From: Neoscytalidium dimidiatum | Taxonomy: Eukaryota; Ascomycota; Dothideomycetes; Botryosphaeriales; Botryosphaeriaceae | Reading direction: 5' to 3' | Length of the DNA: 64,000 nucleotides | NCBI GenBank assembly: GCA_037367355.1 | Contig: CM074701.1 | Span: 992,001-1,056,000, forward strand | Position numbers and translations under genes: made by a program | Shown: positions 45,772-55,961 of the stretch, piece after piece | Layout of the letters: each line of letters begins with the position of its first letter | Numbering within the stretch: the first letter of the stretch is position 1 | Notes under the pieces: generated by a model | The model's database searches: none | What the model was told of the DNA's origin: nothing | What the model saw: only the letters and a program-made list of their open reading frames with translations

Positions 45772-46085
45772 GGTGCTGCTGCTAAGGGGACGGCGTGTAG
45801 TTAGAGGGCGTAGAGAGCGGTTAAGATTTGCGCCGTTTTTCTTCATTCACCTCGCCAGAGCATTCCTTTCATATGGTTTGCATCAATTTACTAATGCATT
45901 TCTTTTTACTTCCCGAGAACTGTCTTCGCTGTTCATCGAGGCATCTCCCGGAAAGCCCTTGCAATGACTTGCGCGGAAGCGAGTCTGAGAGGTGTCGTAT
46001 CTAACGGAAAGACAGAGTGTGACCCGTGTGAGATCATCCCGTGGAGCCCTATCTTCGCTTCAGGACTGTGGAAACCGAGGACCTA
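45772..46085. other. Intergenic between convergent MFS and CC2 genes
   Basis: About 310 bp; 3' flanks only, no coding signal seen. Confidence 0.5.
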
Positions 46086-46799
46086 TTAGTGCGGAAGCAC
46101 CGATGGGTACCGTCCTAGAAGTGACCTCAGCAACTGCGTGGCCTGGTCCAGCTCCTCATTCAATTGTGTCTCGCGCTCACGAGCTGCGTTCCTTTCAGCC
46201 TGTGCGTCTTGGCACTGCTCTATCAGACGGCGGCGCTGTTCGCTGAGCACGTCACACCTGGCCATCAGATCCTGAGTGCTTTGTTTGAGTCGCTCGACCT
46301 CCCTGTTGTAAAGGTCGTCATCATCGAATAAGGCCTCGTTGATCTCTCTCCTGCTGCCAAACAGGCCGGTATTGTGCACCACATAGGCTAGTCGACCCAG
46401 GCGATGCCGAAGCCTCTTCAAGTTCCGCCTCTGCTCCAGCATGTCGTGGATTCGCGGGACCTTGTCCCTCAGCTCCGCCATCGCCACCCTCACCCTGCTG
46501 TCGTTCGCGATGATTAACACAGACATGCGACGCCTTTCATCCTGGGTGTTGCTGATGGCAGCTGTCAGCTGGTAGATTCGTTCGATGGCCTGATTGACTT
46601 CTGATGGTGATGCTGTAGCTTCCTGATCAACGCTTGCAGCGGGTGGGTCGGAGTCGGCCTGCTAAGAGTGAAGTAAGTGAGAAACTGAATCGAAAAGCTT
46701 GATCATGCCTGCCTGAGCTTGCTCGAGGACAGGTTCGTTCGTGTCCGAGTCTCCGTCCACGCTGTGTGGCTCCTCTTCGTCCTGTGGAATGGTTGACAT
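46086..46799 (-). CDS. Coiled-coil protein CC2, function unknown (paralog of CC3)
   Basis: The main exon, 46086..46661, is joined to a first exon starting at the ATG at 46799 (MSTIPQDEEEPHSVDGD). The donor is uncertain: either a GT after NEP or a GC donor after QAQ. The acceptor TTAG before CAGGCC is clear. The product is about 210-220 residues, highly charged and mostly coiled coil. The block RRNLKRLRHRLGRL, then TGLFGSRREINEALFDDDDLYNREVERL, aligns by eye with KKNMDAIRYRLRRL, then RGNLYASDEIDRLLHHDRGLWYDERVSL in CC3. No known domain, no signal peptide and no membrane segment. It is first in a head-to-tail run of six minus-strand coiled-coil genes. Confidence 0.65.
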
Positions 46800-47332
46800 C
46801 TTGGCGTGTGCTGACGGCGATGTTGAGAGGAAGAGAAAAATGTTTGGCGAGGGTGCGAAGACTTACATTTATAGTTGTGGAAAGACGAATGTGATTGACG
46901 CTAAACCGTTCACAGCTAGCATTTCGAAGAAGCTCTGCTTCACTTGCACAAGCGCAGGAAGAAAAGAGGTATGTAACCTCACCCCAGCTCCCTTAGTAGA
47001 CATGTAGAGCCGAGCGGATGCTCTTTAAAAATGAAAGCGTGATAACATTGAGATTGAGTAATGTGGGGTTTCGCGGCCAATCATTTGCATTGGAAAAAAC
47101 TAATTGGGGTGAGAAGAATAGCAAGCAATGCAATAATTTTGAGTTAATATCTTGGTTCTACGGTTTACTTTCATGCGGATTGGCATGCATATCTGGCGCA
47201 ACGGCAGCTGACGGATATCGGAGAACCGAGGTCGTTTTTCCTTTGCCAGAAGCGAAAGTTAAATTATAGCCTTTAAACGGCCGCTTAAAGTTGTTGTTCA
47301 TACTAGAAATGTTCGCTGGAAGCTGTAGTGGC
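46800..47332. other. Intergenic, promoter of CC2
   Basis: About 530 bp, AT-rich; no coding signal. Confidence 0.5.
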
Positions 47333-48100
47333 TTAGATGAACTTTATCATTGCCTCGAGCGCGTCGACGTAGACGTTGATATCTTCGGGTTTTGAGGTTG
47401 CCGAAAGTTGACCTGCCAGTTCTAATCCCTCCTCTCGGGCTTTCTTCAGCTCTTTCCTCGTTACTTGTACTTGATACTCCACTTCCTTCGCACGCTTCTT
47501 GAAGCCGTCTTTGCGTGCTCGAATCTCACTAGATCGTCGAGCAAGAAAGCCTCTTTCAGACAACAACCGCTCGGCTTCTCGATCAAGACTTACGCGTTCG
47601 TCATACCACAGGCCCCGGTCATGATGTAGAAGTCGATCAATCTCGTCGCTGGCGTATAGGTTTCCTCTTTTTATGCGAATTTCCAGACGACGAAGTCGGT
47701 ATCGTATAGCGTCCATATTCTTCTTTTGACGGAATAGATCCAAACGCTGCTTGCCGTTGTAACACTTCTTCTCTAACATCTGTGTCCATTGCTCGTAGCA
47801 GTTCTCAATCTCAGCTACTGCTTGCGCCTTGTCTTTGGTGGCAGTCTCAATGTTGCTTGCAAGCTGTTTGCACCTTTCATATTTACGCCGAAAGTTAAGC
47901 AACGCGTCATTCTTGTTCTTGTCCAAGGGGCCACAAGCGAATTCAGCACTCTTAGCACTTGATTGAGTGAGGTTGACATCATTTTGAGGGTCGTCGAAGG
48001 TGAAGCTGATTTTCTTGTCAGAATTCTCTGCCGAACTTTCAGCCTTCGCGGCCTGAGGGAGATCCTCAGCTGTGTCGGGTCTTTTTCTCTTGGTCGACAT
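47333..48100 (-). CDS. Coiled-coil protein CC3, function unknown (paralog of CC2)
   Basis: Single exon, 255 residues from MSTKRKRPDTAEDL. An in-frame Met at 48250 would add 50 residues that look like untranslated leader, so the ATG at 48100 is preferred; it also resembles the MST/MSK starts of CC2 and CC6. The N-terminal KRKRP is a likely nuclear signal. An acidic linker follows, then about 180 residues of charged helix rich in Arg, Lys and Glu with heptad character. The central block matches CC2. A nuclear or scaffold role is possible; no catalytic motif is present. Confidence 0.7.
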   Translation of the reverse strand: MSTKRKRPDTAEDLPQAAKAESSAENSDKKISFTFDDPQNDVNLTQSSAKSAEFACGPLDKNKNDALLNFRRKYERCKQLASNIETATKDKAQAVAEIENCYEQWTQMLEKKCYNGKQRLDLFRQKKNMDAIRYRLRRLEIRIKRGNLYASDEIDRLLHHDRGLWYDERVSLDREAERLLSERGFLARRSSEIRARKDGFKKRAKEVEYQVQVTRKELKKAREEGLELAGQLSATSKPEDINVYVDALEAMIKFI

Positions 48101-48587
48101 TTCGATGGCTTTCGCTGGGGGTATACGATGAGTGTGCGTCGTTGGCGAACGAAAGCTGGATGCTCGTGGGTGTGAAAGGAAAGAGCAGCTGTCAAGTCTT
48201 CCGCGGCTAGTGCGCCAAGCCATTCTGGGCAAGGACAGCGCTCTCTTCATTCCTTGCCCAGGCCGGTGCTGAGAAGCCAGGCGGTAAAATTAGGTCACTA
48301 TGGTAGGCAATAACCATTCGTATTTCATTGGTCGTCTTTAACTTGCCTCGAATTTGTACTATCGCAGGGAACTTAACCAATCACATCAGCCTGCCGTCAC
48401 TTGAATTTAAAAAGCCTGAATAGCTTCCAACCCAATAGCAATACCGCCAGTGCTGCTAGGCAACTTATATGGCGACGCACTTTGGACTCGAGCTTCTCAA
48501 GTCCACCAGAAAGTACCCGTCAGCAAAAACGCTGACCCGCAACCAAATACCGAACCAGCCTACCGACTCAAGCTACCCATCGCGCCC
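48101..48587. other. Intergenic, promoter of CC3
   Basis: About 490 bp. A plus-strand open frame through 48450-49115 is a C-rich antisense shadow of CC4, not a gene. Confidence 0.5.
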
Positions 48588-49447
48588 TCAGCCATCCACA
48601 TCCATACCATCCTCATCTTGCACATCTGGCTCCATCCTCGCGCCCCTCTTCCTCAACCTCTCCTCCTCCCCCATCTTCCCCTCCCCTCCCTCCCCCTCCT
48701 TCCGCTCCCTCCCCCGCTCCTCTTCCATCTGCCTCGCAACCGCCCTCATCACCCCCAACGCCACCTCCCTCTTCTTCACCTCCTCCCACCCGGCCACCAC
48801 CTCCCGCAGCCTCCTCCCCTTCTCCCTAAACTCCACGATCCGTCCCTGAATCGCCGCCCGCCTCCCCTCCACGTACGCCCTGTACGCGCCGCCGTAACCC
48901 CCCGCCTCGACCTCCCACGCGCGCCTCTCCGCCTCCAGCTGCGCGCGCCTCAGCCGCAAGTAGGTGTCCACGAGCGCCCGCAGCTGCTCGAGCGACGCGG
49001 CAGCGCGTCCGCCATCGGCAAAGACCGCGTCGGCGCGGTGGAGCAGCGCGTCGGCGTTGGCGGGCGGCTGGAGCTGGAGCTGCTGGTCCACCAGCGCGGT
49101 CTGGAGCGCTTCTAGGAGCGCGGCGGTGCCGTTGGGGTCCCGCTGGGGGGAGGCGCCGTGGTGCTGTTGGGTGGTGGTGCCGGCGTGAGCTGCGACGGGG
49201 AGCGGCGCTGGGGCGTGCAGGGTCGAGGTGCTGGGCAGCGGCGGGTTGGTGGCGCCGATCGAGTCGGCGATGTTGCAGGTGCGCAGGGTGCGGGTTAGGT
49301 CGGTGATTTCCTGTGGGGGTGTTAGCGGCGGTGAGGTGGTGGGGCGTTTGGGGTGAGGGCGAGCCGGACATCGTAGTTGTCGGGAGTGATTTTCGGACGT
49401 AGTGGTAGGCGCGGGGGCAGGCCGTCGCGCGTCGGTATGGACGACAT
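48588..49447 (-). CDS. Coiled-coil protein CC4, function unknown
   Basis: Model: complement(join(48588..49310,49370..49447)), 266 residues. Exon 1 (MSSIPTRDGLPPRLPLRPK...) splices at GT/CACAG with a CTAAC branch site 9 nt before the acceptor. After an Ala/Pro/His-rich stretch the C-terminal 150 residues are a strongly charged helix (LRLRRAQLEAERRAWEVEA, EEVKKREVALGVMRAVARQM) ending in an acidic tail, EDGMDVDG. GC content is clearly higher than in CC2 and CC3. I see no firm similarity to the other CC proteins beyond coiled-coil composition and position in the array. Confidence 0.65.
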
Positions 49448-50163
49448 GATTGTTGGAGGTTGAGGTTGTTGGTGGTGGAGGAGAGTCTGTGAGCGGATTG
49501 GAAGATCTTTATAATGGAGCGGCTGATCAGTATGAGCGAGATTGGAAGGCGACATGTGATTGGAAACTGGTCATCTCACTTTCACATCGGCAGAATTGAC
49601 ATCCGCCAGTAAAATACCCGTCCCAATTGATCGAGTCTTCCTAGGGTCCTTAAAATGGGCCCGCGATTTGAGCTAGAGATTTTTTGAGCGTGATTCGGGA
49701 ATCTTGGTAGCTGTAAATAAAATGAGCGAAGGAAAAGCTCCATATAAGTAGAAGTTGATCGCCGCCGGATTGACCTTGCATCATTTGGCTCAGGATTGAG
49801 AAACGTTCACCGATACGGACGCCAAAGACATGAGAAGCACATCCCCGATAAACATTAGCGCCTCACCCTCGTTGTTTTACTTTGGTGCAGACACTGTTGT
49901 AACCCCATTATCTGTGAGCGACGAGTAGTGTTCCATCTATTTTGACTATTAATCTAGCCTTGATATCTTTCCGCGTGATGCCTAATTTAGGGGTTTTGAC
50001 GGCTTGCCTGCCGGACTCGCTTTTCCCCTCTACGCATACCCGGAACACGATGCAGTACATCCAGTGACCGCATCTTCTCCCATATCGTGAACCAGTTGTC
50101 TCGCTCATCAAACATCGGCCTCTAAAAGCCCCTCGCCTGTCAAGCAACCAGGTCCACCAGTCT
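49448..50163. other. Intergenic, promoter of CC4
   Basis: About 720 bp, AT-rich, no coding signal seen. Confidence 0.5.
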
Positions 50164-52065
50164 CTACTTCCTCTTCTTCAGCCTCTCCACCTCAAGCCTC
50201 AGCCTCTCATTGTCCCGCCTGAACCACGCATTCGAAAGCCTCATCCCCTCGTCGCCCTGCACAACCTTCACACCATGGTCGTCCGCCTTCCAAACATTCC
50301 ACGTCTCGTTATCCAACTCCGTGTACATCTTCTCGGCCGCCCGCAGCCTCTTCCTCAGATCCGCGATCATCTCGTTCTTCTTCTTCGTCTGGAACTCCAG
50401 ACGTGACAGACGCATGTGGTCTTTCGCGAGGTACCTGAACTGGTCCTGGCGCGCGCGCCAGGCGTCGGCGTCAGGTTTCTGCGCCGCGAGCGCCGCGTGC
50501 GCCAGCTCGAGGTCCAGCTCGAGCTTGGCGATGGTCTCGGCCTGCGAGCCCTTCGGCGGGGTCTTGGGGCTGGAGTGCGGCGAGGGGGTGCCTCCGTGGA
50601 GCTGGCGTTTGAGCTCGTTGATCTGGGTGGACATGATGGCCTTCTCCTTCATTGCCTGCAGGATCTGCCGGTCTTTCTCGGAGATTCGGCGGCGCAGGGC
50701 CATCACATTATCCTCGGGTGAGAGGGGTGATGGCGACTTGGTGCTCGGGGCCGTCTTGTTGGTTGTAGATGGGGTGATGGATTGGTTCTTTAGCGGAGGT
50801 GAAATAGAGGTGGAGGGGGTAGCGGGCGTGTTGTCTGTATGGTTGAGCTTTGGCTTTTTGGTGTCGCTCTGGTGCCTGTGTGCTTCGTCGCTGTGTTCCA
50901 AGGTGCGCTTGCGCTGACTCATTGTAAGAGGGGCGATTGGTGTTTGTTTGTTCTCCTCGCGGTTGCGATTGGGCCTCTGTGCCCCATCCGGTTGCTCTTT
51001 CTTTGTATTTTGTGTGTTGGGAATCTGTGTGGAGTCCTGAGGGCCCACAGTGTTAGGAATGGCTTTCGCTGCCATGGGCGGGACTGCAGGAAGCTGGTTG
51101 CTCTGAGCTGGAGTTCTGGTCGTGGCTCGAATTTGTGATTTCTCCTCATGAGTGGTCTTCGACTTCTTGCTGTCAGGGGTATGTTCCTCTGCATCATCTG
51201 TATCAAGGGTGCGCTTGGGGCGCTGTGAAGAGGCTGGTCCGGTAGGAATTTTCGCGGCGGCGGACCGACCAGCTGGCTCTTGGCTACGCTGAGCCACTGA
51301 GGCGGGAGTGCCTGTGGTGATTCCTTTCTGCTCAATACTGATCTTCGGTCCACTGAGTTCAGGACGTTGCTGACTCCTCTGCATGTCGTCAGCTCCTACA
51401 CGAAGCCTCGAGTGAAGAACAGCCATTCCATCAAGGCCGGTCTCAAATGCGGCAGACGAGCGTGTACCCATACCGTGGGCAGCAGCAGCATCCCGAGGTG
51501 GAGCTCCGCGATTCTCCACAGATTGACCATCCTCTCCACGGGTCTTGTCGTCAGCTCCTCTCAAACCAGTATCCCGACCACGAGCGGGCGGTACATGCTC
51601 CCACGTCCTCTCCAGCCTTTCCTCCCCCTCGTCCGTCCTCCTTCTGACCTCCCTCGGCATGCTCTCCATCTTCTCCCTCACCCTGTTCACAATCTCCGGC
51701 GTCGCTTTGCCCCTGCCCTCTCTCTGCACCGTCTCCTCGACCATGCGCAGCGCCTGCTCACGGCGACTGGATCCAGAAGCCTGCGCTAGCTCGGCCAACG
51801 CGACGAGCATCCGCGGAGGCCAACCGGAAGGATTGTGGCTGAAGTTGCAAGAGGCTGGCTTCCAGGCGCGGGAGTCGTCGGACCAGAGCGTCGTGAGGGC
51901 TTGGACAGCCTGGAGGATGCGGTGTCAGTGAGGTACATGCGCGTGAAGCAGGGACCGGGGACGTACCTGGGCGGAGGTCATGTTCTGCGGCGGGGGCGAG
52001 GGGGTGCGTGAGCGGGGGCGGCGGATTCCACGGCGGTGATGGTTGTAGTGGTGGTGGTACTTCAT
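50164..52065 (-). CDS. Coiled-coil protein CC5 with a Trp-Pro box and duplicated nuclear-signal segment
   Basis: Model: complement(join(50164..51909,51967..52065)), 614 residues. Exon 1 encodes a His/Arg/Pro-rich leader (MKYHHHYNHHRRGIRR). Exon 2 opens with the Trp-Pro box: W-SDDSRA-W-KPAS-C-NFSH-NP-SG-WP, then MLVALAELA. The long middle is Ser/Thr/Pro-rich and probably disordered. It contains two similar basic segments, KRTLDTDDAEEHTPDSKKSK and KRTLEHSDEAHRHQSDTKKPK, each of bipartite nuclear-signal shape. The last 180 residues are a coiled coil ending DNERLRLEVERLKKRK. Layout (box, disordered middle, coiled coil) matches CC1. No known domain recognised. Confidence 0.75.
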
Positions 52066-52496
52066 GATTGCGCTCGCTTCGCAAGAGTTCTGATGTGGTC
52101 TACTGTGTTTGCGTGACGCGATTCCCAGGTGGCTGTGGGCGTTGCTGTGTTTGACGTGGCAGGTTGCTGGACGTGGCGGAAAAGATGTGGAAGAAGTTTA
52201 GAGGATAGCGAAGAGCGATGAGGAGGTGGAGTGCTTTATGAATGGCTCGCGTGGCTATGCGAAGCCCAGCTAGCTATTGTACTCACCACAATAGACAGTC
52301 ACTGTTGAGCCACGTAACCACAATAGTAAAAGAAATTGAATCGCTCATTAGAGCTGTAGCTATTGTCAATTCACTGAACCAATGGACTCTACAATAGAGT
52401 GATTTCAGGTCATACTGTCTGACCTATTTAGTCTATTGTGAGTTCCATGACACAGGATCGGAGTCCCAGGAGCTTTGGCAGCTGTGATACAGGAAC
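52066..52496. promoter_or_regulatory. CC5 promoter with six CTATTGT/ACAATAG motifs
   Basis: About 430 bp between CC6 (3' end) and CC5 (start). CTATTGT or its complement occurs at 52274-52280, 52288-52294, 52320-52326, 52360-52366, 52391-52397 and 52433-52439: six copies in 166 bp in mixed orientation. The outer copies form an imperfect inverted repeat (CCACAATAGAC / GTCTATTGTG). The motif resembles HMG-box (SOX/Rox1-like) core sites. Confidence 0.55.
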
Positions 52497-53279
52497 TCAA
52501 GCAGCGAGCTTGAACTGAATCAGCTTCTCGAGGAGCTCTTCCATCTCCATCTCCAGCCTACTGTTCCTGGCCCTTAGCTCCTCATTCTGGCGCCTCGCAT
52601 CCGAGAAATAATGATCAGCGAACCATCCGAACTCACCACCGTCAGCCGAAGAGGCTGTGTTTTCGGTACGCTCAGAGCACTCCAATCCCTTAAGCTCAGC
52701 GACTCCCGCTCTCAGCTTCTTCAATCCCCCCTTATCCTCACGCCTCTCCTTGACGATGATTTCCGTAAGGGAGTTGGACAGGTTCTTCCATGCAGCATAT
52801 CCTTTCCTCAACTCTTGCACCTCACTCTGCGCCTTCATAGCTTCTAGTTCCCTGATTGCAACCTGAAGCTCTAAGTTGCGAACCTGGCCTTCCTTGGCCT
52901 TGTAGTATCCGTCATTTGCGGAGGCATTGGTTTTCTCTTCCTTGTCGGACTCTTTCTGGTAAGCGGCGCTAATTTTCATCAACTGCAGAAGTCCAGAAGG
53001 TACCTCGTGCTTTACGTTCACGGAAGCCTCGGCATGGTCTCCAATACCGCTTTGGACGGTGTTGAGACTATCCGACATGAAGGTGTTCACGCTCTTGTTG
53101 GAGTTGTCTTGTTTTGGAGCCTTGTTATGCATATGATATCCTCCACGGAGATTATCATCTTGCTGTTCCTGGACAACGTCTGCTTGTTTCTCGGTGTGCT
53201 GGTTCTTGGATGTCTTGGCAGACTTCTGAGGAGTGCTCTGATTGTTAGAGAGCTTACGCTTACCGTTGTTCTTGGACAT
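52497..53279 (-). CDS. Coiled-coil protein CC6, function unknown
   Basis: Single exon, 260 residues, Lys/Asn/Gln-rich N-terminus with a likely nuclear signal (MSKNNGKRKLSNN). It has two helical coiled-coil parts: LELQVAIRELEAMKAQSEVQ and the C-terminal RRQNEELRARNSRLEMEMEE. Between them, GWFADHYFSDARRQNEELR recalls the C-terminal NAWFRRDNERLR of CC5, which may be convergent coiled-coil sequence. No Trp-Pro box. Same strand and spacing as its neighbours in the array. Confidence 0.65.
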   Translation of the reverse strand: MSKNNGKRKLSNNQSTPQKSAKTSKNQHTEKQADVVQEQQDDNLRGGYHMHNKAPKQDNSNKSVNTFMSDSLNTVQSGIGDHAEASVNVKHEVPSGLLQLMKISAAYQKESDKEEKTNASANDGYYKAKEGQVRNLELQVAIRELEAMKAQSEVQELRKGYAAWKNLSNSLTEIIVKERREDKGGLKKLRAGVAELKGLECSERTENTASSADGGEFGWFADHYFSDARRQNEELRARNSRLEMEMEELLEKLIQFKLAA

Positions 53280-53545
53280 TGTGACGGCGTAGATAGTAGC
53301 AGGTGTTCAGTGCGACTGGCTGGCCTGAAGTATCCAGAGGCTTTGACAGATAGGTAAAGTATTTCGGACTGTACTGCGATCGTACGTAAGCGAGCAGGCT
53401 GTTCAGTCTTTAGGTAATGTGAAGGATCTTAATTTCCAGACTCTTTAACGTCAATGGAGGGAATTTTCCCACCGTCCTATCTTAGCATTTATACATATAC
53501 TCTCAAAGGCTTCTCAGTGGCGGCAGGGTAGTGGAGGGAGCAAAA
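53280..53545. other. Intergenic, promoter of CC6
   Basis: About 270 bp; no coding signal seen. Confidence 0.45.
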
Positions 53546-54165
53546 TCACGGCCGGCGCTGAGAGCTATCCATTAAAGGCTTGAACGTAGCGAGCTCCCTC
53601 TCCAGGCCGAAGGATTTCCTGATGGCCTTATCGTGCTCTGTAGTAATCTTAGCCTTCACGTAATTTGCTGTTTTCACGGGAATGAGCATCGGCCTGGTTT
53701 GCCGCAGAAACGTCCTTGAGACCTAGACGCACGGGCAGCTCATGGTGCACATGTTCAGAGGTCGCACTAGAGTATAGATGCTGCTTAAGCTTCTCGGTTG
53801 CTCTCTTAATGCTATCAGGGATGGAAGTGCTGGCGTTGCTGACCACGACCTGTGCACGTAACTGCATAGCGCGGATACGATTCTCAGGGCCATCGACTCG
53901 TGCCATACTGGCGAGTGAAGTCAAAATGCGTGTAGGCCATTGAGTAGGGTCATTCAAGAGCGAGCAGCCTTTTTGCCTCCACATGTGCACGTTCGGTGAC
54001 CATTCGACTGACAGGATGGCGATATCACCAGTATCTTCTCCACCAAGCACGAAGTTCTGCACAGTCGTGGTGTTGCAGTGGATTGCACCGATGGAACGGA
54101 AAGAGAGGGGCGCAAGATGTGATTGTTGGCGGCGGTGATGGGGAGAAGGGGAATCGAGAAGACAT
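53546..54165 (-). CDS. Trp-Pro-box protein CC7, short and frame-interrupted
   Basis: The core exon (53649..54007) carries the Trp-Pro box: W-SPNVHM-W-RQKG-C-SLLN-DP-TQ-WP followed by ILTSLASMARV, then a conserved-looking helix (NRIRAMQLRAQVVVSNAS). A first exon from the ATG at 54165 (MSSRFPFSPSPPPTITS...) to about 54063 joins in frame but is tentative. The frame stops at 53649 after KLREG. Shifting one base at the GG near 53654 continues as AKITTEHDKAIRKSFGLERE, a coiled-coil sequence like that in CC1 and CC5, ending at 53546. So this is either a frameshifted gene, a sequencing slip or a natural short form. Function unknown. Confidence 0.55.
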
Positions 54166-54557
54166 CTGTAGGAGCGATATAAGCGACAATGGAAGCATTG
54201 GATATCTCAATAAAAAGCGAAAATTTTGGATTACTGCGCTTTCTAGTTGCGAGATATTGAAGTTGGAGTATGGGGACAAGCACACGAGCCGAGCGCGAAA
54301 CTGCCGAATTGAGCTAGCGCGCGACGCGTCGAGCGATGCGGCCCGAATGATCGGACACGCTCAAAAGCCGCATATATTGTCTCTGCGATTGTGACTACGA
54401 CTGCGCCTGCAGCCCTCACGCATTCCTTGATCACAAACTCTCCCATTTTCGCCTCTCAGCCACGAATTCCCAAAACACCACAAGCAAAGCACTGGCACTC
54501 TCCTCAAAACCCCACCCACTACGAACAAAAGAGCACCCTCCCTCCCCTCTTTCTCCT
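54166..54557. other. Intergenic, promoter of CC7
   Basis: About 390 bp between CC7 and the 3' end of the second rhodopsin-domain gene. A plus-strand open frame (54391-54828) is a C-rich shadow. Confidence 0.45.
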
Positions 54558-55961
54558 CTATCCTCCCACCCCACGGCCCTCCAACCTCCCCAGCCCCTCC
54601 ACCACTACCGCGTCCAACGTGCCCTCCACATCCCCCTCTCGACCCCTCATGACGTTAACCCCGCCGATCCGACGACGACGGCGACGACCCCTTTCCCGGC
54701 GCGACGTACGATCGTCATCGTCGCCGCCCACGACCGACACGTCCCACCACCCCAGGTCCTTGGCCCACGGCCCCAGCGTGGCCAGGTTCGCCGCGACCAG
54801 CGCGAGCGACGGCGCGAGCAGCGCGTAGCACGCGAGGTCGGCGGCCGCGAAGGTCAGGTCAGCGGTGTCGCGCAGGCGGGGGGTCTGCGAGAGGGCGAGG
54901 GCGGAGGCGGTGAGGGCGCTGTTGCGTGGGGAGGGCGTGTGGTGTCAGCGGTGGGGCAGAGGAGAGGAGAGGAGTGGGGACGGGGGGTTGCGTACGCTAC
55001 GGCGAAGAGGCTCGGCACGGCGAGGGCAGCGCGTCTGCGCCAGGTGTTGGGCTGGGCGACGAGCGGCGCTAGGGCGTAGGCGGCGAGGAGGAGGTCGGTG
55101 GCGAGGGTGGCGCTGAGGAAGGATGACCAGGCGGTAGCTATGGTGGTGGTGTGGCAGGAGGACGAGGCGGTGGCGCGGTTGCGGGACCAGTAGGCGGGGA
55201 TGGGGGTGCATTGGAAGATGAGGAGGAAGAGGAATGCGATGCTGGCTGACGTGGCGATGGCGACGTCGAGTCCTACGATCCAACGGCGGGGGCTTGATGT
55301 GGAGAGCTGAGTGATGTTGAGGCCTATGCTGATGCGGATGACAGCCATTGTAAGGACGTGGAAGAGGGTGGACAGGTACCAAAACTGTGATACGATCAGA
55401 TCGCAGAGACGGTTAGGCGCCAGGCAGACAAACGCGCAGCGCTTCTACCACGTCGCCATTATGCACGGTGCCGACGAGATAGTAATAGTAATTGTTAGGC
55501 AGATTTGCCGTGTGAGCACCGAATCCATTAGAGCAGGCCGCGACTTGGCAGATGATGTATCCGATCCAGAGAAGCTGCGAAAACATCAGTACGGAACAAT
55601 CAATTCCGAGGATATAGTCGAAGGTTATAAAGCCTGTACCACTGTTGACACGACACGCTGCATGGCGCACTCGAATTGTGGAGTGTAGGCGCAGCGTCTG
55701 AAACGGCCATCCAGAGGCTCGAGCTTTCTACAGCAGAGGAGATCTTGGGACCGAATGTATGCGAGATCGAACGAGAAAGAACAATGCACTTACGCTTGCG
55801 AAAAGTATGACCCAATCATCGGCTGAGATGAACTTCCGTACCTGTAGCTTCACGTACGCGCGGAGGACAAACGATGGTAGACCCAACGCCAGTGCCAGAC
55901 ACACCATGGTCAGTACAATCCATCTTCTATCTTCCGTGGACGCGGCCGAGGAGGTAGTCAT
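54558..55961 (-). CDS. Second rhodopsin-domain (PTH11-like) integral membrane protein
   Basis: Model: complement(join(54558..54918,54996..55384,55467..55574,55794..55961)), 341 residues, all phases consistent. Helices visible: RRWIVLTMVCLALALGLPSF, the segment LYVKL-type AYVKLQVRKFISADDWVILFA, LSTLFHVLTMAVIRISIGL, VGLDVAIATSASIAFLFLLIF and ATLATDLLLAAYALAPL. The DDW after the first loop and FQCTPIPAYW are family marks. It ends in a hydrophilic Arg-rich tail (RRERGRRRRRRIGG). Same family as the protein at 1114-2688 but not a close copy. Likely plasma-membrane protein; ligand unknown. The third intron contains a CTAAC branch site. Confidence 0.78.

Noticed and set aside
52274..52446. Small inverted-repeat transposon (MITE) upstream of CC5
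   Set aside because: The inverted repeat is imperfect and short, and I could not see a target-site duplication; a motif cluster explains it better.
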